Below, piece by piece: positions 33,796 to 45,385 of a stretch of 64,000 nt of DNA. The notes under the pieces were generated by a model, which did no database searches, had not been told where the DNA came from, and was given only the letters and a program-made list of their open reading frames with translations. The DNA is taken from positions 46,246,986-46,310,985 of the forward strand of contig CM055104.1 in assembly GCA_029204225.1 (NCBI GenBank), given 5' to 3'. A program made the position numbers and the translations under genes. Position 1 is the first letter of the stretch, and each line of letters starts with the position of its first letter. The DNA comes from Diphasiastrum complanatum (lineage: Eukaryota; Streptophyta; Lycopodiopsida; Lycopodiales; Lycopodiaceae).

Positions 33796-34364
33796 TGTCT
33801 GAAGTCTTCCTACTACACTTTATGGCAAAAATAGACCACAATCTTTGTCACGCACTTCAAGACAACTTTTGCTTGCTGATGACGCATAAGTATCAATACA
33901 CATTAACTGCAATCCAACCATTAGACCTATATTTTTCTAAGACAGTAGAATCATAGTTATAGGCTTTCAAGCTGTAGATATGTTTCCTACTCCCCATAGT
34001 TAAAGACATAGCACTATTTTTCAACGATTTTCTTAGTGACGAGTTCTTAAACTTATACCATGACCTTGAATACTATCATGCTTTGTTTCATAGTACTAGC
34101 TAGAGCATATGCAGTTTAGTTTAGATTTTACAGCATGTACTTTGAAAATTATAAAACTTGAAATTTAATTTTAATTGAGTGCATCAATTTTTCATAATTG
34201 TCTATTTTGCTTAGTAACCTAGATTGTAATTGTCTTATTCATTTACTTTCTTAGCTATTGGTAATTGTAGAGGTAAGATCTAGGAGATTAGTTCCATTCC
34301 GCCTTTGACCATTAATCCTTATATTATGAACCTCTTTTTATCACGATTTTTCATTATTTCCAAA
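33796..34364 (+). repeat. 3' LTR of the outer copia element
   Basis: Aligns from TGTCTGAAGTCTTCC to about TTATTTCCAAAA with the split 5' LTR. It is diverged by many substitutions, far more than the nested element's own LTR pair, consistent with an older insertion. The right end is approximate. Confidence 0.75.
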
Positions 34365-34439
34365 ACTTCAAACACAAACTCAAGAATATTATTGATAGGA
34401 TAAATCATATGAATATTGACTTCTTTGGATCATCACTAG

Positions 34440-34930
34440 ACTTAGATGATGCTCTCATTGATGATTCCATGCTTGATATAATTAGTACATTGATTCCTTG
34501 TAATCTGAGTTACGTCTCTACACACCACCACCAATTTCTTTTGCAACACCCTCGTAGATATTTCTTGTGAAGCTGGAGAATGTTCTTCCACGACTTCCAC
34601 TTCTCGACAAAAATCCATCTCTATTGCCTTTGCCACCTCTACCTCTCATTGGCAAGGCATTATTAGATTCTCCTTGATCTACTCTCCTTGTAATAGCAAT
34701 CTACCTAACGCTTCAAAAGTAGGCAGCCTCTACGTCATCAAGATACTTGCATGAATCATATAATCTATTCAATGTAAATTGCACAATCTCCTTTCATCAA
34801 CCCTTTTGCCTACTACTACTAATGGGTCATCAGTCTCTTTGATCCACAATAAATGATCTACTTAGCCCAATGCATTCACAATGTGTGCTACTCTGATTTC
34901 AATAATAACACTCTTAATGTGTTCATGATC
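34440..34930 (-). pseudogene. Copia gag C-terminal fragment
   Basis: The minus strand reads RRVDQGESNNALPMRGRGGK then GNRDGFLSRSGSRGRT, the Arg/Gly-rich linker that precedes the zinc knuckle in many plant copia gags, then a Cys-containing remnant (VCRDVTQITRNQC). Farther upstream (34690-34800) frames resemble the L.FE.L...LL.E region. No flanking domain. Confidence 0.45.
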
Positions 34931-35359
34931 TCAAATAAAGACCTCGACATCTCCCAGTCTACTTTATGCGGATAATGTGGCATTTCTTTTGTCATGTGCC
35001 AAATCTAAGCTAATAGCAATTACAATAGAAGTAAAGCTAAGAGCAAGAAAAGTACAAGGCATTCAAGATAGCATATCCATAGAAAGCTAGAAACACAAAG
35101 ATCTCCATAGAATCACAATAGAAATGAGATGAAGAGTACAAAGCAATGTAGATGAGCATGGATTCATGTAGATAAGGCACATGAGACCTAGCAAAGGAAA
35201 TCCCCATAGCTCATATTCACAAGGAGGAAGCTAGAAGCTCTCACTTGCAAATGAGCCAAAAGATTCAAAAATTATTGTCTCTTGCCTAGTTATAGACAAT
35301 GCTCTTGCTTAACTAAACATAACTATCTTGAGGGATAGTTAATCTTTGTTAAGTATTAT
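34931..35359. other. No gene recognised
   Basis: A-rich on the plus strand. Probably transposon leader or LTR sequence (AAGCAATGTAGATGAGCATG and similar), but no duplicate was found in the window. Confidence 0.35.
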
Positions 35360-35631
35360 TAAGGCTACTTTGGGCTCTTATTGGCCTATTATCCTCATGG
35401 TTGGATACTCATCTACCAAAAAGGCCTATAGAGTCTTTGTACTCTCTACTTCTCAAGTTATTGAAAGTAGAGATGTTGTCTTTCACGAAGCCTCAACATT
35501 CATCTTTTGAAGAGGCCGTGATCAAGAAGTATATGGATGCATCACCTATTATTGATTTTGAAGACAATTATGATGTGATGGGGTCGAGAATTGAATAAGA
35601 CTCTCCTCGGATTTTCTCACCAAGAAGATCC

Positions 35632-37217
35632 ATGAGAGATAGATCCAAGTCTAAGAGGCTCTCATATGTTGACAAAGGCAAACAAGTGGATCTTGATTCC
35701 ACTAATTATATTTTTTATGTCTCTCATGAAGAGCCAAAGAATGTACAAGAGGCACTCAACACCAAGGAGTGGTATGATGCCATGAAGCAAGAGTATGATG
35801 CATTGATCAACAACAATACTTGGGAGCTTGTGGATCCTCCATCCAACAAGCATGTGATTGGTTGCAAGTGGGCATTTCAGATCAAGTACAATCATGATGG
35901 CACCATCAACAAGTATAAAGCAAGATTATGTGCCAAAGGATTTGCTCAAATCCATAGCCTTGATTATGAGGAGACCTTTGCACCCGTTGCAAAGATGGTG
36001 AAATAAGAATTCTTATTTCTCTTGCTTGTTTCTTTAAGTGGAAGGTGTTCCACTTAGATGTATCCAATGCTTTTCTAAATGGTTATCTTGAGGAGGAGAT
36101 CTATATGGAACAACCTCAAGGATTCATCAAGAATGAGTTCAGAGTGTGCTTGCTCTTCAAAAGTCTTTATGGACTCAAGCAAGCACCAAGATCATGGTAT
36201 TCAAGACTTAATTCTTTCCTTATCTCACTAGGATTTACTCTTAGTGACTATGATCCTTCCATGTATCTAAAGTTTGTTGATAGTAATATTGTCATTCTTC
36301 TAATTTATGTTGATGACATTATTCTTCGTGGAAGTTGTATCAAGTTAGTTGGTGAAACTAAGCTAGCACTTGGATGTGAGTTTAAAATGCAAGATCTAGG
36401 AGAAATACATTACATCCTAGGCCTAGAGATTGAGATTTATGAAGATCATGTTTGTATATGCCAATCTAGATATGCTCACTCTATGTTGAAAAAATTCCAT
36501 ATGGAAAATTCTAAGAGCATAGATACTCCAATGGAGCAAATTGTAAAAGATCCTAATAAAGGTGATGAAAGATCCTTTGAGGACATCACACTTTTTAGGA
36601 GTCTTGTAGGCTCCTTGATTTGGCTTACCATTACTAGTCCCGATTTAAGTTTTTGTGTGCAGTAATTGAGTCAATTTGTGCAAGATTCTAAGATTCATCA
36701 TTGGAAGATGGCCAAGAGGATTCTAAGATATGTATCTTCATCTTGTGATTATGGTCTACTTTATAAAAGTGAAGATCTATCCATTGTTAGCTACTCGGAT
36801 TCGGATTTTGCAAGTGACAAGATGGATCGAAAGTCTATTAGTGCATACACTATCTTTCTTGGAGGCAATCTAATATCTTGGCTTTCCAAAAAACAAGATA
36901 CTATATCTCTCTCTTCATGTGAGGCCGAGTACAAAGCACTCACTACAACCATCAAAGAGGTGCTTTGGATCAAGATATTATTATTGGAGCTAAAGTGCAT
37001 CAAGGAAGATGATCTACCAATGATCAAGTGTGATAATATCTCGGACCAAGCTCTTGCCAATAATCCCATATTTCATGCAAGAAGCAAGCATATAGAAGTG
37101 GCACACCATTTTGTGAGAGAAAAGAGGAGAAATCTATTTGGAGCATGTCAACTCGTCCTCTTGTATTGCCGATCTACTCACCAAGCCTTTGAGCAAAAGT
37201 GCTTTCATCAAGCATAG
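35632..37217 (+). pseudogene. Copia RT and RNase H (three breaks)
   Basis: [62 protein letters not shown], a stop at 36004, then HLDVSNAFLNGYLEEEIYM, LYGLKQAPRSWYSRL and the catalytic LIYVDDIILRGS. A stop at 36663 separates RT from RNase H: SYSDSDFASDKMDRKS, SLSSCEAEYKAL and HARSKHIEVAHHFVREK, then a frameshift before the end. Only a few changes separate it from an intact frame, so it is younger than most copies here. Confidence 0.88.
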
Positions 37218-37270
37218 ATCTAATCTTGGAGTTATATCAAGATCAATGCTCAAATCTTCATAGATAATTT

Positions 37271-37281
37271 CTTAGGAGGAG
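37271..37281 (+). other. Polypurine tract
   Basis: CTTAGGAGGAG directly before the LTR start TGTGAAGAATTG; the usual plus-strand primer position. Confidence 0.75.
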
Positions 37282-38014
37282 TGTGAAGAATTGAAAAAGA
37301 TTATCTATGTTAGATATAGGGGTCTTACGTTTTTTATATCAAGCATCTAGGTGTAGGATGTTGATAGGACCAAATTTGGCATAGATGGCAAATTACCCAT
37401 TTCCACTTGTAATGCCACTATTTAGCCAAAATAGAGTAAGAGGCTAAACTCGTGTCAATTAGAGTGTAGACAAGTGTAATACTTTTGTTTGCTGAAATTT
37501 AAGAGGTCCAATAGGATTTAGAGGTGGAACTTTGAGGGGTCCAATAGAATTTGAGGTTTGCTTGAAACTGGTCCAATAGAATTTAGAGGTGAATGGATCA
37601 ATGGTCCAATAGGATTAAGAAGTGGCAAAAGTGTGGTCTAATCATAGGTAAGCATAGTGGTAGCTCGTGGATCTACTAGTATCATTATACTTCTCATTTG
37701 GATCTAATTGATTTTGAGATTGAGTGGATTTTGTGAGTAATCGGTTTTCTAGCTTTCTCTCTCTACCCGAGAGCTCATGATGATTTTCTCTCTCTACTCG
37801 AGGAGAGCTGCTTGTTTTTACTTAGATTATTTTTGGAACACTTCCCACACGTGTGAGTGAGAGTTGGAAGTGATTGAATCCATTTAGTAGTGTTTTTTGC
37901 CATAGAATCATAGATAGATCTTGAATCTCAATCTAGTCTTGATCTTGGTGCATCTACACACCTTAGGAGATCACAAGTACATGTTGTGGACAGTCCACAC
38001 GTGTGAATTTAACA
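37282..38014 (+). repeat. 3' LTR with internal GGTCCAATAG array
   Basis: Starts TGTGAAGAATTG after the polypurine tract and ends near GTGAATTTAACA, 733 bp. Between about 37505 and 37625 the unit GGTCCAATAGRATTTAGAG or similar recurs five times. CACACGTGTG palindromes occur near 37846 and 37996. Confidence 0.8.
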
Positions 38015-38400
38015 AAGATGCCTTAGACTAAAGGTAGCAAAAATAGAAGTTGCCTTAGATTTAAGACAACGAGAAAACCAAAAAAGCCGAAGGTGCCCAA
38101 AAATGGTTCTTAAGACATTCTAACCACTTTGTCGCATTTCTCGCGAAGGGGTGAAAAAGGCGGATAGGGTGAAGGTGCCTTTGGAATGGTTTCCAAAGCA
38201 TTCTGGCCACTTGGCCAGTGTGTCGCAGTTTTTGCTAAAGTGCAAAAAAAGGCGAAGGTGTTTAAGAAGATGGTTAAGGCAAAAAAAATCATTTCAAAAG
38301 GGAAAAATGTGAAGGTCCGAAAACATGTAGTCAGTCTTCGCTTTTACGGATGCTCATTACTTGAACGATTTGTTTAAGACTGAGCATAAGAAATCTAACA
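38015..38400 (-). repeat. 3' LTR remnant of a minus-strand copia element
   Basis: On the minus strand it begins TGTTAGATTTCTTATGC directly after a purine tract. Its far end was probably lost when the element ending at 38014 arrived. Several AAGGTGCC-AAAATGGTT-like units recur at 38085-38260. Confidence 0.6.
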
Positions 38401-38411
38401 CTCCCCCTGAA
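38401..38411 (-). other. Polypurine tract of the minus-strand copia remnant
   Basis: The minus strand reads TTCAGGGGGAG immediately before the LTR start TGTTAGA. This is the classic copia purine tract. Confidence 0.8.
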
Positions 38412-38665
38412 TGTGGATCCTGAAAAGCTTTTTAACATATCGTTAAATCTGAGATGTTGCTCTTTTGATAGAGCCTTTGTGAAGTAATTTGCTACCATTT
38501 AGTTTGTTCTACAGAAAATCGATTCTACTTCCTTGATGTGCTCCTTCTCTCAAAGGTAACGATACATGATTTCTATATCTTTGCTTCGAGAGTGAAATCT
38601 CGGATTGAGAGAAAGTGTTGTGCTTTGATTGTCACAATAGATTGTTGTAGGAAGTGTTTGTATAA
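38412..38665 (-). pseudogene. Copia RNase H C-terminal remnant
   Basis: The minus strand reads CDNQSTTLSLNPRFHSRSKD, IEIMYRYL, a stop, VANYFTKALSKEQHLRF and NDMLKSFSGSTFRG, ending in the purine tract. This is the end of copia RNase H (DNxSA..L..NP..H.R.KHI). The acidic stretch upstream (FEYEDQYNYDFEDQ, 38797-38660) is unrelated low-complexity sequence. Confidence 0.8.
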
Positions 38666-39516
38666 GTTTGAGGTCTCATATTGATCTGAATTACTGTCAT
38701 TGTGCTCCTCATATTGATCTTCAAAATCATAGTTGTATTGATCTTCGTATTCAAAGTCACTGTCATCTATATATTCGAAATTGGGCTCAACATCCATCTT
38801 GAGAATTAAAGGACTTGTGAGTTACGGTATAATGAACTGAAGATTATGTGCAAGGGACTTCGAAAAGCAATTTAAATGCTCTTTTCTCCACCCACTTAAA
38901 ACTCAGAATTCTACAATGAGTGAAATTGAAAAGGCCAAACTATTGTAGCTCATATAAAACTGGGCACTTTTTCTTTTTACAATATTCGATTGAGCTCAAA
39001 CGGAAAAGTTACGAGGATTCGAAAATAACTAATAAAAACACATAAAATTTTGACTTAAAAAAAAAGAGGTCTTGAAGAGAATGAAAGTGAAACGTAATAA
39101 TTACAAGATTTAGACAACTTCTCAGTGTCAGGCTTGTCGTTTAGGTCACTTTTTGTTTTTACCGCATTGGAATCCGAGCTCACACTAAAAAGTTATGGAA
39201 ATATTAAGAGAACTTGGAAAATTGATTATTTACAACTTAGGAAAAAGGGGGTTAAAAAAATTACAAAATTGTATTCAATAAAACTTGAAGTCCATGAAAT
39301 GTTGGAGTGCTCGTTGAAAAACTTGTGAGAACGAAGAAAAATTTATAATTTATGACAAATTTTTTTGACGGTGACTTCCTCCATCCTTCATAAACCGTGA
39401 TAGAATTATTATATTTATTAAGAAAAAACAAAAAAAAAACTGTTATGCACGGGCCGTGGAGAGAGGCACGCGGTTGCTGCGCGTGTAGCCTGCCACGTGT
39501 AGCCTGCCAGTAGATC

Positions 39517-39518
<2 letters not shown>
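38666..39518. other. No gene recognised
   Basis: Includes an acidic Asp/Glu/Tyr low-complexity frame on the minus strand (38660-38797) and AT-rich sequence to 39430. Around 39440-39515 there is a GC-richer patch with GTAGCCTGCCA repeated twice, next to the microsatellite. Confidence 0.4.

Positions 39519-39580
<62 letters not shown>
39519..39580. repeat. (GA)31 microsatellite
   Basis: 62 alternating G/A bases, with further GA runs at 39589-39603. Confidence 0.95.
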
Positions 39581-39581
<1 letters not shown>

Positions 39582-39599
39582 GGGGGCTGAGAGAGAGAG

Positions 39600-39930
39600 A
39601 GAACAATGTCGACCGAAAGAGAGAGAAGGGGGTAGAGAACAATCTCAACAGGAGGAGAGAGAATGGGTAGAGAAATAGGGATCTCAACCCTAGGAGAGAG
39701 AAGAGAGTAGAGAGAGAATGATCTCAATCGCAGGAGAGAGAATAGGGTAGAGAGAGAATGATCTCAACCACAGGAGAGAGAATAGGGTAGAGAGAGAATG
39801 ATCTCAACCGTACGAGAGAGAATATGGTACTGAGCGAATGATCTCAACCGAAGGAGAGAGAATATGGTAGTGAGAGAATGATTTGGAGGAGAGAGCAGAG
39901 GGTAGTGAGAGAATGATCTCAACCGCAGGA
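39600..39930. repeat. Minisatellite, about 40-bp unit
   Basis: Roughly eight units of GAGAGAATGATCTCAACC(G/A)CAGGAGAGAGAATAGGGTAGA form (repeated word ATGATCTCAACC). It grades out of the GA microsatellite and abuts the end of the non-LTR element at 39919. Confidence 0.85.
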
Positions 39931-40488
39931 AGAATAAGTTAGGACCCCCAGAAGGACCATACCAGAAGGACCCCCAGTTGACAAATGAGGACTGCGCAGA
40001 AAAGCATTAAGAAAATGGGATTCTGGGAGCTGGAGATCAAAATCAGGTTCAAAGTCCTCAACAAAAGAGGGCAGACTATCACTCGCCGGTGGATGAAGAA
40101 GCTCCAAGGCCTGAATGGTGGCAGATGAAGGAGTTGTTGGACTCATAGTTGCTAGGGCGCGAGCCGCACGAGAATACTCACCCGCTTGCCCAAGTAAAAC
40201 ACGACGACGCAACCAACGATAAATAGGCAGTAGAGAAACACCATCTGAAATAAAATCTCGCTGAGCCTGCACCAAAGGAAATGCTCCTCTAGCATGTTTC
40301 CCCATCTCCTGACATAAAGCGAAAAATCTTATTGTGAGAATCCCGATGACTAGCATCACCACCTCGAGGAGGCAGAGGCAAACATCATAGAGGAAAGAGC
40401 AAAAGGCATGCCAGGCTACGGTATCAGAAGGGTTGGAAGCCAAACGGGACAAAGGTAAGGACAAAGCTCTCTGGACGACCAAGTGCAA
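39919..40488 (-). pseudogene. Non-LTR retroelement ORF, region upstream of reverse transcriptase
   Basis: A 189-codon minus-strand frame: RALSLPLSRLASNPSDTVAW, EMGKHARGAFPLVQAQRD, SLLPIYRWLRRRVLLGQAGE, YSRAARALATMSPTTPSSAT and a final STGGPSGM. In one non-LTR retroelement group, RT genes carry such a segment (…RALxSxxxAxxxxxTxxxLxxLHP…) right before an xAGPSGxRxEH motif and the RT palm. In the Cys/Leu-rich stretch another frame reads PPRGGDASHRDSHNKIFR, so two compensating shifts are likely. RT itself is cut off; the minisatellite begins where it should start. Family naming is from memory and tentative. Confidence 0.6.
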
Positions 40489-41552
40489 GGCAAAGTGTTG
40501 TAAAGCTGACTCGGGTGCACCCAGCGTGCCCTGTAAGACTCAAAGGGGTGACACTCTCTAAGGTCCCAGAGCAAGTTAGAACGTCAAGGATTGAGCCTCC
40601 GACCTGTGGTGAGCCAGTCAAGTAGTCACAAGTCATGAGCTAGCTCTGGAGCTCGAGTCATGGCCTAGTCAGGAAAGCAAGTTGATTCGGCTGCCGAGAC
40701 GGCTCCCGGGACCCATGTCCGGGAGCCAGACTGATTCTGCCAGGCTTGCCAGGCTTAATCAGCAAAATAAAAACTAAGTCCTAAAAAGCATGCTTTACCA
40801 GAAAGCACTATGTTTCAAACCAGAGGGGGTGCGCCGAATCACAGCAGAACTATAGGGGGAGTTCGACAGACAGAAACTTGGGCAGCTCAACCAACGCCAT
40901 GAATCCAGTCGCCAGGTCTAAGCTCCCTCTACCAGCACGAGTCAGGCACAATGCCCAGCACGTGTTGGTGGCCCCGAGACCGGTCAGTCTATGTATGAAT
41001 GTAACCTCTTCCAAATCTAATAAAGTTGATCCTTGGGGATGATTACCATTTCGGTTTCGCCTCCGAGACTGGTCCAAGTGGAAGGACCCTTACTACAACC
41101 TTTTTGCGTCGCTGGCGCCTAAGGGTCCCTGTCATCGACATGGGGCTTGCCGCTATGCCAATCGGTTAGTTTGGCGACCACTATGCCTTGGGTTTCATGT
41201 GTGGCTTGTCTTTGCCTTTGGTTACCTTTTGGGGACGGATTATGAGTTGGCTTTCGGGTTGGTTGGGATTCCAGTTTTCTTAAGTCTGAATGGTTAAGCT
41301 TGTCACGTTTCTGAGTTGGCTTTTACGTAAGTGCATGATGGATGAATGTTAGACTTAAGCGCGTGTTGGGGAAACCGCTCAAGTCCCAGCGCCCTTTGAG
41401 GCGCCGGCGCAACACAAAGGGTATGTGTGCATAAAGACGAGGACGAGGAAAACCTAAGTGGAAGGCGGCTATAATATCAAGGGAGTGAACCTAGGTCCAA
41501 GCCGAGTCAGGTGGCGAAGTGGGAGCAGGGTGAGGTGCAAGGTCGACATTGG
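40489..41552. other. GC-richer spacer, no gene recognised
   Basis: Lies between the RT-upstream frame and a zinc-finger frame of the same strand. It may be an insertion into the non-LTR element. It contains a perfect hairpin at 40701-40727 and a CGCTGGCGCC/GGCGCCGGCGC-type motif near 41110 and 41401. Confidence 0.4.
40701..40727. repeat. Short perfect inverted repeat
   Basis: Arms GGCTCCCGG (40701-40709) and CCGGGAGCC (40719-40727) around a 9-base loop. Confidence 0.85.
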
Positions 41553-41741
41553 TTAAGGCAATTGTTGACGAAAAGCAGAGCAAGCGTTTTGATGGCGAGA
41601 AACACCGGCACCTTCCACATAAACGCGACCACAACCTGCACATGGAACACGCAGGTGAGAAGAGGAAGACGGAGAAACTTGAGAAACTGAAAGACAAGAA
41701 GAAACGTTGTGGCGAAGATGGGGTGGGCAGTATGGCACCAC
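41553..41741 (-). pseudogene. Zinc-finger fragment of a non-LTR retroelement
   Basis: The minus strand reads SSSSHLRVPCAGCGRVY followed by VEGAGVSRHQNAC: a C-x2-C-x12-H-x3-C finger. Fingers of this shape (CxxCGRxF…GLxxHxxxC) stand at the N terminus of many plant and fungal non-LTR elements. It lies about 1 kb upstream, same strand, of the frame ending in GPSG, so the two may be one element. Confidence 0.5.
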
Positions 41742-41769
41742 CTAGGTGGCCGGAGGAAACAAGCAAGGG

Positions 41770-43299
41770 ATCTACAACATCGCGGTGAGCTTCACGACGA
41801 TGTGCACATGAAGGGGAAGCACGGGAAGGAAGGTTGGTCTGAAGGTGAAGCTTTTAACAATGAGAGTATGTCGAATGTATAAAACAATTGCCGCTCCTAT
41901 AAGGGAATTCCGTTGCAGCGATCCCACTTCTGCAAAACTGAACTCACCTACCCAATTCCAAGCTACACATGTACATAAACGTGCCAACACTCTAGGAAAG
42001 ATTTCAACGCTTCAAAGAAGTAACAGTAAAGACTTCGGTTCGAGTAGCTGTAACTCCTAAGGAAGCGTCTACCTATCACAGATTGCTCGAGTTGCCCTGA
42101 CTGCCCTGGAAATCTATACTAGATTCACATGCAAAGTGCTGAAATCAGTTGTGCTTGAAAAATCTCTGCTAGAGTTGTGTATGCAAAGTGTTGACTTGTG
42201 CTTCACATACCCTAAACCCTAAACCTCCTGAATTTGCATGCTGAACCAGCTCAGAATGTACGGGAACCCCCACAGAGCAGAAACCTGCCAAAAATTTGCT
42301 TGAAATCTGCAAAAAGAGGGCGTCGGGGATTTGCAGCAAATTTTCTGACCATGGCAAAGTCAGATCCTGTTGCAGCAGCCTGTTTGTGAACTCCCAAATC
42401 TTCCTGCAGCTATCCTCTCATGCAAAAACTACTCAAAAAGCTACGAGCAACCCTTGGAGACCACAAAACATGTTTTGATCACCAGCAGCACCTAGTGATT
42501 CAACAGCCATTCTCGGTCTATAACGCTCAGAGATTCTATGATTATAGGCTAGATTCAACGATCATCTTTTTCATTGCCAGCAGTGCCTACAATCCAACAG
42601 CGAGACTGGGCTGCTAAACCCCTCAGATTCTATAATTACGAACCAGCCTCAACTATTCTCCTGCAACAAACCTCTGCTAGACTTACAGCAGCGCCTACAA
42701 TAAACTCATATTATAATGACTGCCTGTTTCTCGGTGTAACAAAAACAATAAAGAGAAGCAAAGTATCTTTTGGCCTGAAGCGAATTTCTGTTCCTTTTTC
42801 ATTTTTGTTTTTTATTTTTCTAGCAAAATTGTCAGCCAACGAGAAAGGAAGGAAAATCGAAGGAAAAGAGAGGAAAATCGATCGGAGAGGGAAGGAAGAT
42901 CACTCCGCGCTGACTAAAGGGGGATTCACTACGCAAGCACACGGTTTCTTCCTCTGTGGATATTTGCTCTCTTCTTTGTTGCCTGTAGGATTCTAAACTT
43001 GTGATCACATTTTTCTCTAGAATGGCTGAGCTCCTTTTCTATCTACTTCTTTCCTTATTGATCCCAACATAATCTCTAAAGGTGGCTGTTTTGAAGGTTG
43101 AAAATTGACCAGCTCCAACTTTTAATATATCGGCACATTATGTAGCCTACTTATAAAATCTAAGTTGGATTTGATTAGGTTTAAATAGAAGAAATCTTGA
43201 TGATGTCCCTAATCTGAAAAACGTTATTGTGATATTTTTGATGTGTTTTAATGCCATAGTATGTATGGCTACTACTACTTGTGTGTACATGAGACAAAG
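41770..43299. other. No gene recognised
   Basis: Contains a short CCCTAAACCCTAAACC run (about 42209-42225) and a degenerate duplication around 42520-42700 in which CAGATTCTATAATTA and CAGCAGYGCCTACAAT recur about 110 bp apart. A possible Lys/Arg-rich frame at 42574-42996 has no known domain. Confidence 0.4.
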
Positions 43300-43870
43300 G
43301 AGTATCCAAAGAGAGTGGGGGAGAGAGAACAAACTTGCTTCACCCCAATAGTGCTCATAACCCTCTCAGAGAGATCCTCATCTGATCTGAAGCATCCCTG
43401 AACCTGCTCATAGAGTGCCATGACAGCCAATATGGAATCCGTTGAAAAATCAAGATCTCTAAGCCTCTAGATAAGCATGTGACGTGGGACAGAGTTGAAC
43501 GCTTTACGAAAATCCACAAGACAACAATAAACCCTCTCATGTCTGGATCTGGCTTTCTCAATGATAGCCCGAAGAGTGAACACATGATCAGTGGTGGATT
43601 GTTGTGTCCTGACCCAAAGCATGTAGCCTCCGTGTCTCTGCTTCACAACTAACCGTTGTTTGGAGGATAGTGCCATAAAGTTTAGCCACAAGGTGCCCAA
43701 TCATAATGGTACAATAGTTATCTAGTTTCATGGGGTCACCACTCTTGTGAAAAGGATGGATGATATTAGTACACCATGGAAGTGGAAATCCAGAGATGAT
43801 GGCTTGGTTAATAAGTGAGGCTAAAACATGTGAAAGAATGTCAGAAGCGTGAATCAGGAGTTCAGACTCT
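43300..43870 (-). pseudogene. LINE-type reverse transcriptase fragment
   Basis: Minus strand in order: LINQAIISGFPLPWCTNIIH, PFHKSGDPMKLDNYCTIMIG, QQSTTDHVFTLRAIIEKARS, VYCCLVDFRKAFNSVPRHML and, after a stop and shift, TIGVKQVCSLSPTLFGYS. These are RT blocks of non-LTR retrotransposons (W....I.PI.K.GD, TDH.F.LR, DF.KAFD, G..QG.PLSP). The block with the first catalytic Asp is intact (VDFRKAF); the YADD block is missing. Confidence 0.82.
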
Positions 43871-44721
43871 AAGTGTCATGCCCATGATTGGTCTCAGGTA
43901 GCGTTTCCACGCTAGGGATCAATAGACCAATAACCCGTAAGTTAATTATGACTATAAGGGAATTGGGTCCCTTATGTGTACAAGGTCATAATTAATGGTT
44001 GTAGGCCTAAACTCTTGATGGTGGATTTGTATGGGTCTATCAGTGAGTCATTGGGAACTGGATGACATGGCTCAGATAGGCTGTAGAGGTGTTCAGTGAA
44101 GTGTCACAGTGCACTACTAGTGGTGCATGGGCCTTGGAGGATATAAGTATATCTATTGGGCTCTCACTAGTATATGCTTGATTGCATGACTGGTAACCGT
44201 ATGCTGCTGGGTGATGCCTCATTCCTCTGTTTGATTGATCTATAGTTTGGGGGCTAGATCTATTCGATCTAGGTTTGGTTGGGTTGGTTTGTCCACCATC
44301 CGTTTCCCTTGTGTTTTTTGTGATTGGCATGCTTAGAATAGGATCCTTGGATTAGGACTTTATACTAAGTCCTCAAACTTAGAATTTGTTTCAAACAGGA
44401 ACACAGATCATGCCACACAGTAACATAGACAGAAAACACTCTCCACAGCAAACTCGCATAGCAACTGTATTTCTTAAAAAAAAATTACATTGTACATATA
44501 GTTGTTCACTCAGGCAATCCATGCATGACCCAGGTTGCAAGATCTATCAACAAAACATGAAACTAAGTACAATAAATGCCTCAACTCGACTAGAGAGAGA
44601 ATATGAATGTACAAACTCGAGGAGAGAGAGAGGGCACAAAGAGCTTAGTCTCCAAATTTGCATTACACACAAAAATCATTATATTCTCAATGAGATTACA
44701 TCACATATTTAGGAGGCACAT
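43871..44721. other. Possible LTR-like sequence, no gene
   Basis: Begins near TGTCATGCCCATGATTGG (43874), which resembles a gypsy LTR start, but no second copy was found. It ends where the long direct repeat starts. Confidence 0.3.
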
Positions 44722-45259
44722 GGTCTATAAAACCTTCCTTGCTTCACAAAAATGCTTTATAAAAACCTTATTCACATGTAGCTGACTATAGCAATAATCT
44801 CACATTGCACTCCGATTTAACTTAAGAGCTTGTAGCCAGAATTTTATGAAACCAAAGTGAATAGAAAGAAACATTAGGTCAAGTAAAAACTTACTTCAAG
44901 GCGTAATTAGGTAGCCGTTGTGTATGAAACTCCAGTCATGAACATTGCCTCAGTATTCCGCATGCCATTTGACGTCTTCTATTTGTCTTGCCTTCGCGGA
45001 TAGTCATGATGGACAACAAGATCAGAGGATTAGCCACTGCAAAAACCCTGGCACAAGTTACTGTGGGAAGAATTATGTCACCGCAAACAAAGAGTAGGAT
45101 TGACATAGGACAGAGAGGCATATCCAGCTCTAATGTAGCAAGGCAGGCCACAGTAGGTCGCAATCAGGCTATGGACAGGTTTGAAACATATATCAGAGGG
45201 TTGCTACAGAGAAATGAGGTCGCAGACAGAAGCAAACAGTGATACCAGACTCTAGACAG

Positions 45260-45385
45260 GGCTTTTTGGCTGCAGGCAGGCCTAGAACAAGTCGCAAGCA
45301 AGGCTTTCTGGCCGTAGGCAGGCCTAGAACAAGTCGCAAGCAAGGCTTTCTGGCCGTAGGCAGGCCTAGAACAAGTCGTAGGTAT
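45260..45385. repeat. 42-bp tandem array in the left LTR, three units
   Basis: The unit starts GGCTTTCTGGCCGTAGGCAG and contains CCTAGAACAAGTCG. Three units here, only two in the right LTR (58573-58656). Frames across it give the repetitive FLAVGRPRTSRKQG peptide and are not genes. Confidence 0.9.

Larger units (their letters stand above)
35360..38014 (+). mobile_element. 5'-truncated copia element with RT, RNase H and 3' LTR
   Basis: Coding sequence begins in the region after integrase (ILMVGYSSTKKAYRVF, in shifted frames, at about 35390), followed by RT, RNase H, a purine tract and a 3' LTR. Gag, protease, integrase and the 5' LTR are missing. The LTR family is that of the solo LTR at 32450. 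Confidence 0.8.

Noticed and set aside
38573-38797. Acidic frame as an independent small protein
   Set aside because: Its C-terminal half is the copia RNase H remnant in another frame; the acidic part is low complexity.
39418-39727. Ser-Leu repeat frames on the minus strand
   Set aside because: Translation of the GA microsatellite and minisatellite.
41549-41788. Lys-rich plus-strand frame of 79 codons
   Set aside because: Antisense to the zinc-finger frame, which has a recognisable motif; Lys/Glu composition alone is weak evidence.
45260-45385. Possible CRISPR-like array
   Set aside because: Units are contiguous without unique spacers and lie in a plant LTR.
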